This document shows positions 1 through 11,430 of a DNA stretch of 64,000 bases, in pieces (position 1 is the first letter of the stretch; each line of letters starts with the position of its first letter). Source of the stretch: Batrachochytrium dendrobatidis JAM81. Taxonomy: Eukaryota > Chytridiomycota > Chytridiomycetes > Rhizophydiales. The stretch covers positions 3,498,532 to 3,562,531 of the forward strand of contig NW_006281099.1 of NCBI RefSeq assembly GCF_000203795.2, in the 5' to 3' direction. The translations under genes and the position numbers were made by a program. The notes beneath the pieces are model-generated. The model searched no databases. It saw nothing but the letters and a program-made list of their open reading frames with translations, and was not told the origin of the DNA.

Positions 1-97
1 TGCTTGTGCTAATTAATGTTGTGGTCAATGGTGGATTGAAGGGTTTAGATACATTTTGCTAACATTGAAAGCGACTTGTTTGATTGTTTTGGCTTAG

Positions 98-1279
98 TCG
101 GTATATGTCATCTTGTCTACTACTGGACCTATGCGTCCAGTGATTTTAAGCCTTCAAGAACCACTGCTAGTTGTACTTGCAAATTCATCACCACTTGTAA
201 AATGTCTTACAGCAACAACTGCCAATAAGCTTATTTCACTTTTTGATGTATTTTCGAGTCCAGCATTTTTGCTTTCCAAGGAGCACAACTACCGACTACT
301 CTATTATCTCCTTGACATTTTCAACAATATTATTCAATATCAATTTGCAGGCAATGCACAGTTGATTTACTCGTTGGTGCGTCATAAGGATAAGATCAAT
401 AGTCTGTATCAAATGTCATTGAAGAGTGCGATTAGCGAGATTGAGCGGATGCGACTTGCCGACTCGAAGCGTCTGGATGGAAAATCTCAAACTTTGACTG
501 CTACTGAGTCTACCTTGCTACAGGATACGGAAACCAACACACCACAAGAGCCTGCTGATGTGATAGCATCTACTGAAACTGTAAAAAATGAGGATCCAGT
601 TCAGGATCAGGAAAAGTCGGAACTTTCTGAAAAGGCAAAAGGCAAGCTTCCAGATCGGTCTGAGATAGCTGACAAGGAAAGCAAAGTTGTACCTGTTACC
701 AGTACAGACTTGCCATTAACTGAGGAGCCAACCACTCCAGTTTTTCGATCCAAATGTGGATTTAAGCCAACCGAAGAATGGGTACGTTGCTGTTTACTAG
801 ATTGGTTGTTGACATCTGGGGTTTTAACCACAACATATTGTTAAATTATAGTTTCATTCATGGCGCTCGCAGCTGCCCTTATTGGTACTTTTGTCACTTT
901 CCGACTATCTTCGACCACGCATTGAGCAGTTTTGTGTTGATAATGGGCTTAACGATGACCGCAAAGTAGTCGAATTTTTGTCCAAGGAGACTGTTGTTGG
1001 TGTCCTTCCTCAACCACACTTGATCATGATGCGCTCGTTTACTTATTCTGACCCGATGCATGTATGGTTTACAAGCTATTTTTGGGTAAAGTGACTAGAT
1101 CTAGCGATACCGATTTTAAATTTGCTGCAATACTGATTGTTGAACATGTCTATATATAGGGTACGGTATATCTGAAAGCGACAGAGACAATGAGTGCAGA
1201 GACTGCCAAAATATGTCCTCCTATTTGGCTTGGAACAGCGATTCAACTGTTTCATGTTCGAGTGAATGCTTCTAAATAA
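98..1279 (+). CDS. HID1: HID1-family protein, C-terminal part (5' end outside window)
   Basis: Last three visible exons of a HID1 (dymeclin-like) protein: 98-781, 873-1085 and 1160-1279, all joined in phase 0 with GT/AG borders. In metazoans HID1 is a Golgi-associated factor for secretory cargo sorting; the fission-yeast relative Ftp105 is a Golgi protein that anchors a deubiquitinase (family knowledge). The match rests on the block FNNIIQYQFAGNAQLIYSLV, the later PTEEW, then VVGVLPQPHLIMMR and the tail YFW-GTVYL...LGTAIQLF, in the order of animal HID1. Between them lies a low-complexity acidic linker rich in E, K and T. The exon at 98 starts after a plausible acceptor (ttggcttag); no start codon is visible, so upstream exons are missing. 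Family assignment is firm; function in this organism is inferred. Confidence 0.85.
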
Positions 1280-1456
1280 GTTGAAGTATTCGAGTAGTTT
1301 AAGAATGTCGAAAGCAGTTTTATCGAAATGAATTTGGAGCGTTACATAAAAACTATATTTGATTAATTGAAAACTCGCAAAGCATATTTGTACTCTGACG
1401 GCTAATGCTCGAGTATAAAAACGAGCTGTTTGGTGATTTAAACCGACATTCACCAA

Positions 1457-3297
1457 ATGGTAAACATTACAAAAGCAAATGTTCACATACTTTCCCGACC
1501 ATCACAGACTGCTGCTATTCCCTCTCAGTCATCTGCTGTAAATAAGCCTGTAACAGATCGTTATATTGAGCCAGCAAATGCAACGTTTATTATGAACAAT
1601 TCCATACTAATCAAGAACAAAGTGGTTTTGCCAAGTAGAGTTTTTGAGCACATTGTTCAAGATGCAGATTCTGTCGCTACTACTGTCCACACTACTTTAG
1701 CTGCTGCTACAACAAACGCCAATCAATTGGTCGGACATTCACAATCACACCGAGAAGCTGAAATTTGTAAAGGACGGCCCACACATAGGTATGATTTTCG
1801 ACCTAGAGCACCTGCTTCACAAAGTGGTCAGCCTAGTGTGGCAGCTATTGATTTCAATGAGTCGGTTCAAGTTGTCAACAAGATAAATCGATTAGGCTTG
1901 AATGCAGTGCATATCACGACCCCATTTCCGAAAGCCTTGGATGATGTATGCCAAAATTCGATGAATGCCGATATCAAAGTGTTGGATTCGCTGACCAAAA
2001 CTTCGAGATATTTTACTTGCTGCAATATTCAGACAAGGGTTATGGTAAGGTCTGAACCTCCAGCATTTCGAAGGTCTACTCGTAAACGCAAGAGCTTGTT
2101 GAGCAATCTGTCAGACCTTTTATTAGCTGCAGATATGGACATGGACATGGATGTAGATACCACACACCATGAGCCAACACCCATGTCTTTAAAACCCTGT
2201 CGGCTTATAGATTCACCAGACTTTCTAACATCAGAACCGGCTTGCAAACAAGCAGCCAAGCACAAATATAACTTGTTAGTGCGTGAGCCAACTTTAAAAA
2301 CAGATTCTAAAGCAAGCGGTCGATCATCAAATCTTAAACTCGCTTCAGCCTTAAAACCCAAGCCGTGCAAGCGTAAAAGCGAATCACATAGTTCTGATCC
2401 ATCACCATCTCGACACATATCTAAAAGTGATTCTCCTACTGCACCTCTACACATAGGAGTTCAATCGACTCCACAACTAAAAGGATCAAAAAGATTGAAG
2501 GTTGTTTTATTGTCCAATTCAATGGCTACAATAACTACGGTTAAGCAACCTTTATTGGCTGGAATTGACTATTCAGACATATCTGATTTGTCTGATCATC
2601 CAGACTATTGTACTTTTAAAAGTTTTATAGATTTTGAAGCTGATGTCAAGCATACTCTTGAGATATCAAAGCCCTTGCCTACGATTTCTATACCAAAATG
2701 CTCCAAACCCATTCAATCGCTCACAAGCTCTATAAAAGCTGACTCTCAAGAAACCACATCGCTGCTTTCTATGTGGAATCCAGAATTGATGTTTAAAAGT
2801 AGAGATTCACCACTTTTAAAACTACACGATAATGCAAAAGTATGTATCTATATGTGCATGGTATTGCCATTTCCTCACAATAGTGCGTTGCACAAGTATT
2901 GATTTTTTATTGGCTTTACTGCTAGAATCTATTTACCAAGCAGATCTGGGATACGTTTAGCAACAAAGACCAGCAGGAGCTGCTTAAACTACTTCCTGCT
3001 GTTGATTTGACTGTAGAAGCAACACCACCCATCGAATCCATCTCTGATCATCATGGCGATGTAAGATTGCAGCCACAGCTCACTATTCGTGATGGATTGC
3101 TAAGACAGGATTTTCATCTAAATGACTCGCTTGAATTATTTATGGAGCACCTTTCTGGCGGCTTTTACCTTGACTGTGAACAAAGCTTTATGGTCAAGAA
3201 TCTGCAAAAAATGATGAAAATTTACGATAAATGGAAAGACGAGCATTATGAGGATGTATGGGGCGATCAGTTGGACATGGATGATAGATCTGCTTGA
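1457..3297 (+). CDS. Asx-homology (ASXH/DEUBAD) domain protein
   Basis: Two exons, 1457-2839 and 2941-3297, 579 residues. The first ~440 residues are low-complexity and basic (S, T, K, P rich, with an MDMDMDMDV run), with no domain I recognise. The junction region reads LLSMWNPELMF, then LLKLHDNAKQIWDTF and QQELLKLLPAVD, which fits the Asx-homology DEUBAD fold of ASX/ASXL proteins, continuing to an acidic C-terminus (YDKWKDEHYEDVWGDQLD). In animals ASX activates the deubiquitinase Calypso/BAP1 on H2A. The next gene downstream on the same strand is a UCHL5/BAP1-family deubiquitinase. The second exon has a tandem acceptor (CAAGCAG), so the protein may include or lack one Gln. The start is the first ATG after an in-frame stop. 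A chromatin role is inferred. Confidence 0.7.
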
Positions 3298-3963
3298 CGT
3301 AAATTTTGAAAAATATTGATTTAGGACTCGAGACATTGCATTACTTTAATTGAAATAGGACGATTATGAAATGGTACAAGCCTGAATCACGGCTGTACTC
3401 GTGTAAAATAAAACACTAAATAAGCTAAAATACATAATGAACATTTCATGTCTGATGGATGCCAATCCTACCCAACAACATGTGTTCTTTGAACTCTTTT
3501 AATTGACTGATTTCCGTCCCATTCTACAAAAAACAGCGAATGTTCATCACATCCTTGACATTCCTTCAATCTGCGACATTTCTTTGTTTTAAAAAACATT
3601 GAATGACTAGTATGGAAACACCATTCATTCCCGAGACTGCAATGATTGGAATGTATTTGATCAAGTACAAGTTTATTCAATGACGAATACTCCTTGGTTG
3701 CGTGTAAAAGCAAGGTTTTCAATAAAAAGCAGAGTCATGGCAAGACAAATGCTTTATGTAAACACGGCTGTAAAACAGTTGGAAACCACTCGAGACGACA
3801 CGTTGCAGGCTGACATTTAGAAAGTCAAATCATTAGATTCAACAGTCAGCTGATGTAAAATGCAAATAATTTCACGTGACTGAATCAAGACAGTCTAAAA
3901 ATCCCTGAGGAAACTCACTTTAACCAATCGTCGATTTCGATTGCTTGAAGTTTATCGAGTATA
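3298..3963 (+). other. Intergenic region with TIR-like motifs
   Basis: No gene that I can support. Two short stretches resemble the ends of the MITE family seen elsewhere: CACGGCTGTACTCGTGTAAA near 3380 and TTTATGTAAACACGGCTGTA near 3755, about 380 bp apart. This may be a heavily diverged copy. The promoter of the downstream UCH gene must lie in the last 150 bp. Confidence 0.35.
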
Positions 3964-6348
3964 ATGTCAGCGCCTGTGGTTCCGCCCAACCAGTACGATG
4001 TGAACATGGACAATCCTCTACAGGGAAGTCCATGGGCAGATATAGAATCTCATCCAGGTATTAACTTGATTTCAAACCAACAGTCGCTTGCCACATTTGG
4101 CAGCCATTTGAAAATCTCGGAGCCGTTTTAGATTTCAGATTATACATGATTATCGATGGCTACAGTTTATAATTTGCTTAGCTGATCTGATCGAGTCACA
4201 TGTTATCTCACAGCTCTGTACTTTTAGACTATTTTTAATATTGCATCTACTTGCATATATCCAACTAATCAGTCATGGTTGACCGATCAATGATTCACTG
4301 GTTAAAAGGTGTTTTTACAGAGCTTGCAAGTCAGATTGGCATTAAAGGAGTGGAAATTGCCGAGATATTCAGTCTTGATGCAGAATATTTAAAGGCTTTC
4401 GAGTATGTATACTTTTAATCTGATTTCCCACTTGTAACTGCCATCTCGTATACTTCCAACTCATGTGGCATCATAGTTTAATTTATAACCAAATTTATAT
4501 CTAACCTGTTACTCAAGACCAATTTACGGACTGATATTTTTATTCGAGTGGCATGCAGAAGACACGGAACAGAGTAAAATTGCTGCAGATATAAAAAGTA
4601 TCCCAGAAAAAATATTTTTTATTAATCAGGTAAATGCACAACTGGTTGAATTCACAGTCTAAACATACAATTCCACTTGTTGAATGAATGGCTAATTGAG
4701 CTGATTTTGATGTAGGTTGTTCCGGATGCATGTGCCACTCAAGCACTGTTGAGTATTGCTTTAAATAGCGCTACTATTGAACTAGATTCATCATTGGTAG
4801 AATTTAAGCAATTTTGTTTAGAATTATCTCCAGCAGTAAGTAGGTCATGCTGGTTATGATATCCATGTGCTGTGTTGGGTTGCTAGACTGTATCATCGAA
4901 TAGACTGATTTGGTTGCAAGTATAAATATATTTAAGCTTTGCTGATGATATTATTTACTTTAGATGCGTGGATTGGCATTGAGTGGGTTTCAGAGATTAA
5001 GGGTATCACACAATTCGTTTGCAAGGTAAGATCTGTTTGTCAATCATGTAGCTATTTGAAATCTTATAACTCAACTTCTGTTTTATGTACTCTATGCAGA
5101 CAAACGGATATCTCTACACTCTACTACCCTGTACCACAAAAACGCAAGTATAAAAAGGCTGTAACAAAAAAACCTCCACAATCAGTTAAAGGTAATCTTG
5201 CGCGAGTTCCAGTTTCAATCAGCACAGATACATCTCAAAAAAGTAGCACTGGAACTACATTAAAATCAAGAAAAGCACAGCAGCGAAAAAATATGACTTC
5301 CAAAACCTGTGACTCTAATCTGGAAAAATCACAAACTACATGCAACGACAAAAGTGCACAACCAAAATATCATTTTATTGGATATGTACCCATCGATGAT
5401 GCGGTTTGGGAGCTTGATGGTCTAAAACGGATGCCTAAAAAACTGGGTAAGAATATTGATTTTCTTTGTTAAACCAATCTGTAACACATTATCGATTATA
5501 TGTTGTTAGAAGTACGGTTCTGAACAGTGTGCTGTTTTAACTATTGACTGACTTGACCTCACGCAAATGTCAATCTGATACATAAAAAGGGAACATACCA
5601 AAAAACGGTGATAGTTGGATATCGATAGCCATTTCTATCATTCAAAAGCGCATGAACAGGTATAATTTGGGGTCTATTGAATAACATCTTGCATATCAAA
5701 TTCATATGTTTAATGCTGTATTTTGATTGTATGGATGCTGCGATTTTTTATTAGCTATTCAGTTGAATTTAATCTATTGGCGCTTATTGAGGATCGAGTG
5801 CAAATGTATGAAAAAAAGAAAAGGCTTATTAGCACTGCTCGCGAGTGTATTTTAAAATGTGAAGCATCCGAAGCTTCTCCAACGTCTGATTTTGTAAGTC
5901 CATCGTCTTATAGGACCATGAATTGAGCTAAAAGAAAATAACCGTGCTAATCCATTTTGATTGCTCACTAGGCGGTTTTTTTAAAGGAGGCTGAACTGAG
6001 TGTAGAGGATTACGCCGTTTTGAAATCCAAATTGAATGTGTCGACTGCCCTGGAAATTCTGGATAAATCTGATCGTGCTATTGACTGTAGAATCAAAGAA
6101 GAGGCTGAAAAACGCCAAGAGTATAAAGTACGTAACATTTTTGCTTTATGGCTTACTGTTTCAAGCCTGTACACCTTGCGTCTATTTTTGAAAAGCCAGT
6201 TTTGCATACCTACAGCTTGACGTTTTGATTTCTTATTGATATGGCCTAGGATGAGAATATAAGACGTCGATTTAACTATGCTCCGTTTATACGCAAATGG
6301 TTTGAGATTATGATCAGAAACGGTTCACTTGCATCCCATATCAAATAA
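3964..6348 (+). CDS. Ubiquitin C-terminal hydrolase, UCHL5/BAP1 family
   Basis: Cysteine protease that removes ubiquitin. Ten exons: 3964-4057, 4309-4402, 4518-4629, 4716-4835, 4964-5025, 5100-5446, 5590-5659, 5755-5893, 5972-6127, 6250-6348; 430 residues. Domain order is that of peptidase C12. The N-terminal block is WADIESHPGVFTELASQIG, followed by GLIFLFEW. The catalytic Cys lies in VVPDACATQALLS, the catalytic His in YHFIGYVP and the Asp in VWELDGLKRM. Then come FNLLALIEDR and a C-terminal ULD-like tail (EEAEKRQEYK, RRRFNYAPFI, GSLASHIK). RGLALSG and HNSFAR favour UCHL5 (Uch2/UCH37); the tail also resembles BAP1. Unusual: a basic, low-complexity insert of about 85 residues between the Cys and His segments. 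The upstream neighbour encodes an ASXH domain, the class of domain that activates BAP1/Calypso. All phases agree, so the model is strong. Confidence 0.88.
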
Positions 6349-6572
6349 AGTTTGAAATCAATTGTTTTTAATTAAATCGCAATATCTACCATTATCGTGT
6401 AATTTGAATAAGTTTCAAAAAGTAGTTCATTCGATGATTGAAAATATAGACTAGTAACATATATGAATGAGATGGAAAAATTGAACAGGGAAGCTAGTCT
6501 AGAGGTATCCTGATAAAATTCCGAAAGCAATGTATGAAAATAGGTTGGCCATGAATGGTAGACCAGTAAAAT

Positions 6573-9518
6573 TTAACGAATGCGAGATCTAACCTCTAGA
6601 GTGCTTTCGCTCACATTTTTATGCTCGTGATACAATCGTGGGTCCGCGGTGCGTATATCAGCTGTGTGAGTAGCACTGCGATCTAGATCTCGAGCGCCAT
6701 ATAAGCGAGGATCGTGTGTTCGTGCATCATGAAGACGAGGATCGTAGTGCCTTGGATCATGAGGACGAATATCATGTGGTGAAATAGCATCTTTCAGTCT
6801 TGGGTCATGAAGCACTAGTCTCGGGTCATCATGCTTGATGCCCTCCTGTACTCTCGAATTAGGGATATGTCGAGAGTCTGCTAATCTTGGATTAACCAAA
6901 GGTGACTCTGCAATAGCTGCTCCATTATCACCAGAAGGAGCACCATATCCAGCATGCTTGTCATTAACCTCGGCCATATATCGATCATAGCTTCGGGGAC
7001 TTGGGCTAGTTCTGCGATCTCTCGCATCATAATATTCAATATAATCGGCATGATGATGACGTCCTTTTGTGTCTCGTTCATCCAAATATCGATTGTCACG
7101 ATGATATTCTGGAGAATAATCTCGATGGTCTGATTGGTAGGGATAATAGCCATCGTCATACCGATTGTATCCACCCCGAAAGTATGGCCAATCGGAAGGA
7201 CGTTCCATATAACGGTAATCATCTTGTTCGTCATACATGTGCTCATTGACAGATCCAATCATACCGCCTATACCATGCCCAGCATTTCCAGATACGCGTT
7301 TAACATTTACAATGCTGGAAGGTGTGGTTGAATTGGGATGGGGTGCGCAGCGAGAAAGTGGAGAGTAGTGATTGCGCGGGCCGTCATATCGAGGATCGTC
7401 CCGGTGGTGTCTAGAAACTGGATGAGACAGTGGAGGTGGAGATCTAGCACGTCTACGAGGAGATGGCGAGCGAGAAAAAGACCTAGAGCGAGAGTGCTTG
7501 TAAATCGGGGACCTTGAACGGGATCGTGATCTAGACTTTGATCTGGATCTGGATCTTGACCGAAAACCAAGATGTCGATACGAAGACTTGGATGGGTAGC
7601 CTTGATCACGCACAGTCACCGGAACTCCAACCATAGATCCTGTATCCGGTCCACTATTGAGTGGTTAAAGTTGAAGAATTGATCGTGCATTATGTAGCAG
7701 AAAATTAAAAATTGCAGATGAAAAAAGTAACAATGAAAATATCCAGTAAATTCCTGTAATCCAGTCATCCAGTAATCTCAAAATTTATCCTGAAATGATA
7801 TTGAAGGCACAAGGAAACCAATCCTACCGACAGAATCTAGCCAAATGGCCAAATGATCCACACTTGAAGCATTTTCCAGACTTCACATCAGCTCCGCGTT
7901 CCTTGTTATCTGGACAGTCCCTATGAACAGTGAAGCAAAATGGATATACAGTCATCAAATTGTAGGTTTAGCAAATAGCTGTGCTACTAAGCTAGATTAA
8001 AAAGATAAACTTGGCGCTTAAAAAACACAGTACCTTGCCCAATGGCCTTCATTTCCGCAGAGAAGACAGCTGTTACCAACGGAATCCCTTTTGTTACTAA
8101 ACTCGACAAGCAAGCGTCGACCGTCAAAAGAGTGGTTGTTCAATGCCAAAACTGCTTCGTCGGCATCCTTTTGGGTCTCTATACAAACAAGTTACAAAAG
8201 TAAATTCAAATATCAAGTTAAAGCTTAGTATAATTTAAAAGTATTGCATATTAAGCATGGCTGAATCTAAACTGATAGCATTCTTCAAATTCTAATGTAG
8301 CTCGAGTAAGTGAATTACTCGAGCTACATTAAGGAATAAAAATGCAAGGCAGATTAAGCAGAGCCATCTACAGCGTTCAGTACATGGTCTAGAGCAATTC
8401 TGAATAGACAGCAAGTAGTGAAAATGAATAACTGAAAGTAATGCAAAACTGATGCAGTGCTTTACATAATTAAGGGTTCAATTCCAGCGTTGATATATTT
8501 CACATACTCATTGCTACACATCACGTGAACTACATTAGTTCCGAACCCAAACAACAATCCACTGAATGAGCCATGAATGGTATTGTCCACGAATTACTTG
8601 GCTAGTTAATGCCAACAACTGCAATACTCTGCCAAATATCAATTTCCTCATTTTCATATTACAGCCTTACTCATGTGAAATGGAACGCTAAATAAAGATG
8701 CCAAACACATAACAGACAGCAATCCTATGAAATAATGAGTGCCAGTTTACTGGACAACACTGTTTTTTAAATTTGTTTACTGATCTGTCTTTTGATGATT
8801 GGCATGGAATAATAGTTGCATTCCTGAATTGTTCTCTTGAACTAGAGCGCGAACGCACGAGTTCTTAGGATACAGCAAGATGGAGTTTGATTAAAAATAG
8901 TCAAACTCAATATCTAGATTGCAATACATGAATTTGGTCTCAAACTTGTAATCGTACAATGTATGACTGCCAATAAAGACAATCACAGCTCAGACTATAG
9001 TTGTGTGCACCATATAATGGGCGTTATGTTCGAAAGTAGAGGGATTGAGAATATCTATTGAATAGCTCAATTTCTAGCAGAAAAGCACAACGAATATTTA
9101 TATTCTGGAGCAAAATAGTCGTTCCAAAAATACAAGTGTTCCATTTTACCGAATACGGCTGTAATGCTAAACAAAGTTTAGAAACCGCAACATCCAGACA
9201 GCACCACTTACCATACTGAACAAAAGCATATCCACCATGCTTGATTTCGATAGAAAGGATTTTCCCATAGGTAACAAACAGGTCGTCTAGCTCTCTTTTA
9301 GCCACATTGTAAGGCAAGTGACCGACGTAAACCTTTGATGGGAGTTTTCCTTTCAAGTTGTTCTTTCCGTTGACAAGACAAGGCGATTTCAAAGACAAAC
9401 TGGACGGTGCGTCAGTAGTAGCAGATGCTGCTGCTCTTGCTCTAGCAGTCGCCTCGGAAGAATACATGCTCAAGCCTTTTAGTTTGCTGCCGCTCAGGTT
9501 CAAATTATCAAATTGCAA
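6573..9518 (-). CDS. SR-type splicing factor: RRM, two CCHC zinc knuckles, RS domain
   Basis: Likely pre-mRNA splicing regulator in the nucleus. Minus-strand exons 9518-9212, 8178-8034, 7920-7828, 7653-6573; 541 residues. Residues ~60-140 form one RRM: RNP2 is KVYVGHLP, RNP1 is GGYAFVQYG, and it ends FDGRRLLVEF; the RRM is split by a 1-kb intron. Two zinc knuckles follow, CLLCGNEGHWARDC and CFKCGSFGHLARFC. After that comes an RS region (RSRSRSRSKSRSRSRSRS) and a long tail with repeated HDPRL/HYDPRL units. RRM plus two CCHC knuckles plus RS is the layout of plant RS2Z (RSZ32/33) SR proteins; metazoan SRSF7 has one knuckle. The large first intron holds a MITE and a perfect hairpin. The start is the first ATG of the RRM exon. 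The domain calls are firm; orthology with RS2Z is inference. Confidence 0.83.
8293..8331. repeat. Perfect 17-bp inverted repeat (hairpin) in an intron
   Basis: TAATGTAGCTCGAGTAA at 8293-8309 is followed by a 5-nt loop (GTGAA) and its exact reverse complement at 8315-8331. It lies in the first intron of the RRM/zinc-knuckle gene, about 150 nt upstream (genomic + sense) of exon 2's acceptor. The function is unknown; it could be a structured intronic element or a foldback remnant. Confidence 0.9.
8661..9165 (+). mobile_element. MITE copy 1 (TA-flanked, about 0.5 kb)
   Basis: Non-coding element with inverted ends. The left end reads TTACAGCCTTACTCATGTGA (from ~8661) and the right end CCGAATACGGCTGTAA (to ~9165), near-complementary and both bounded by TA. 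The interior (GTATGACTGCCAATAAAG..., CTATAGTTGTGTGCACCATA) recurs at 17.7-18.2 kb (opposite strand), 42.9-43.3 kb and 60.5-60.9 kb. Ends TA-CAG...CTG-TA resemble Tc1/mariner or pogo-type MITEs (inference). It sits in an intron and stops about 45 bp short of the splice donor of exon 1. Confidence 0.65.
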
Positions 9519-9590
9519 CTAATTCAAATTAGTGTCACGTGAATTAGTATACACGTGATGTATCATCAACCACTATCTTGGTCATTTTTA

Positions 9591-11280
9591 TTATTTGGCA
9601 AAAGTCTGCAACGGCTCGTTCTCTTGCTCGTATTCTACTTCCACGCGCGCAAACTCTAGATATCATTATTAAACACAACGAGTTAGATTCAAATCTATAA
9701 ACGTGACTCTTGTTGGTATTTGGATCGCTATTCATGACAAACTTACTCCTGCGTGGCTTTTGAACTGGCCCTTTGCCTTGTCTGTGACCTGCAGTTGGCT
9801 TTTTGGGTGAACTATCGTCACTATTTATGCTGCTTTCATCTCCATCTGATAGTTCAATGTCATCCATATCTTCGTCTTCATCATCTTCTTCATCCTCATC
9901 GTCGCTGTATCCAAGGAAATCGCCAGTATCTTCCAAATCAGCAACATCGTCTTCACTCATATCAGAAACAAACTCTCTTTCCAACTAGATGGTTGAATTA
10001 AATACGTTTAGAAAGTTGATGGTTAAAACGAGTAGAATTCCACTTTCAAATTACCTCTTCCTCTTCCTCGTCTTCGTCCTCGAGTTCGTCTTCATCCTGC
10101 TCGTGCATTTCCTCAATCTCATCTAGAGCCTTGGTGAATGCTTCTTGAGATTCATTGATAATACCATCGGATCCGTAAACTCCCTTACGAAGACGATCCA
10201 ACAATTCCTTCTCAATAGACATATCCAAACGAGCGGCAGCCTCTGCTTTTGCTTCTCTGCGAGCTTCACGGCGCTCAACCTTCTTTTTAATACCAACAAG
10301 CTTGGGTCTGATTTATCATAAAAGTATTGTCGTAAGTACAAAACTACAGTGTTTTCATGTAGTAATTCCAAAACTGATGGCTCGGTACAAGTCAACATAC
10401 TTAGTTTTAATGCGCAGTCTACGCATACGGATGAGATATTGAGTAATCTTTGTCATTCTTTGTTTGCATTTATGGATCATGAATTCTGGCCAGTAAATAA
10501 GCTCGTTGTCAATCTTTTATCCAAGTAAATACAATCAAATTCAATCATTGCAAGACATGGTGGTTAGATTTAAATCTCAGTATTTATAATCATTCAAACT
10601 AAAAATATGCAAAAGACTAATGATAAATAGTAAATCTTCAAGTAGCAACCAACCTGTTCTAAAGCCTTTGTGTAATTCTTTGACAGCTTGATCTTTTCCC
10701 ACATCTTGGAGGGCGTATGAGCACGCTCAATGGTCTTGACAAACAAATATAATACACCTTGATTTCAACAACAAATGGAGCGATTGGTCAGTATGATTTT
10801 GTTAAAAACTAGCTGATTCAAATCTGCACCAATCAAGAGATGGAGAAAATGGTGCCGACTAGTAGATATATTATCAAAAATTTGCAATACCTTCTTTTTC
10901 CTTGACAGTCGCATATCTACTGTTTGCTAAAGGACACGACTGTCTATTGCACAATCCAGTGACATTGTATTCATTACGACAGAAGCCTTGGGTTATAGTT
11001 CTTGTATATCAAAAATGATGAAATTAAATGGTGAATAAAAACGCTATAGTTGAACAGGATACAGCTATATATTACACATCAGTGCATATTGGTGCTGGAT
11101 GGTGAATACTTACTCGACTTTGTATGAACAGAACTTATACGCAATTGTTTTCCAAATGAGCTAGTGATTCAATAGAATGATAATGTGTTGATCGCATTCA
11201 GTACAAATAAGTAACAAATACATTCAAATGTAACAGTGATATACAGATGAAAATTCAATATATACCTCGTCGACCTGCAT
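9591..11280 (-). CDS. MAK16: Ribosome biogenesis protein Mak16
   Basis: Nucleolar factor for 60S ribosomal subunit maturation. Eight exons on the minus strand: 11280-11266, 11160-11114, 11000-10891, 10757-10654, 10513-10401, 10307-10055, 9984-9747, 9655-9591; 314 residues. It follows the family from end to end. The N-terminus is MQVDE then [16 protein letters not shown] zinc-binding region follows: [33 protein letters not shown]. Next come [40 protein letters not shown] and [19 protein letters not shown]. After [15 protein letters not shown] there is a long acidic D/E tract, and the tail is [18 protein letters not shown]. The first coding exon is only 15 nt. An open frame running through the last intron would give a wrong C-terminus; the splice after 9747 restores the conserved VEVEYEQE end. 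The gene is divergent to SRR1-like, with about 150 bp between start codons. Confidence 0.95.
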
Positions 11281-11430
11281 GATTGCTACTGGTAACAAGC
11301 TAAATCCTCCAGTCAACAATACAGTGAATAGGAATAAAAAAAATTAAAGAATTTGAGCCAGAATGTTTTATTCGCCTGAGGGCACGGACTGTTGTTTGGC
11401 TTGAGCCTGAAAACTCGACTTTTGATAAGA

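Noticed and set aside
3468..3722. 84-codon minus-strand frame with several cysteines
   Set aside because: No ATG start and no convincing splice to an upstream exon; it lies between two MITE-like end motifs.
9803..9988. Ser-rich plus-strand frame opposite the acidic tract of Mak16
   Set aside because: Antisense shadow of the D/E-rich codons of MAK16.
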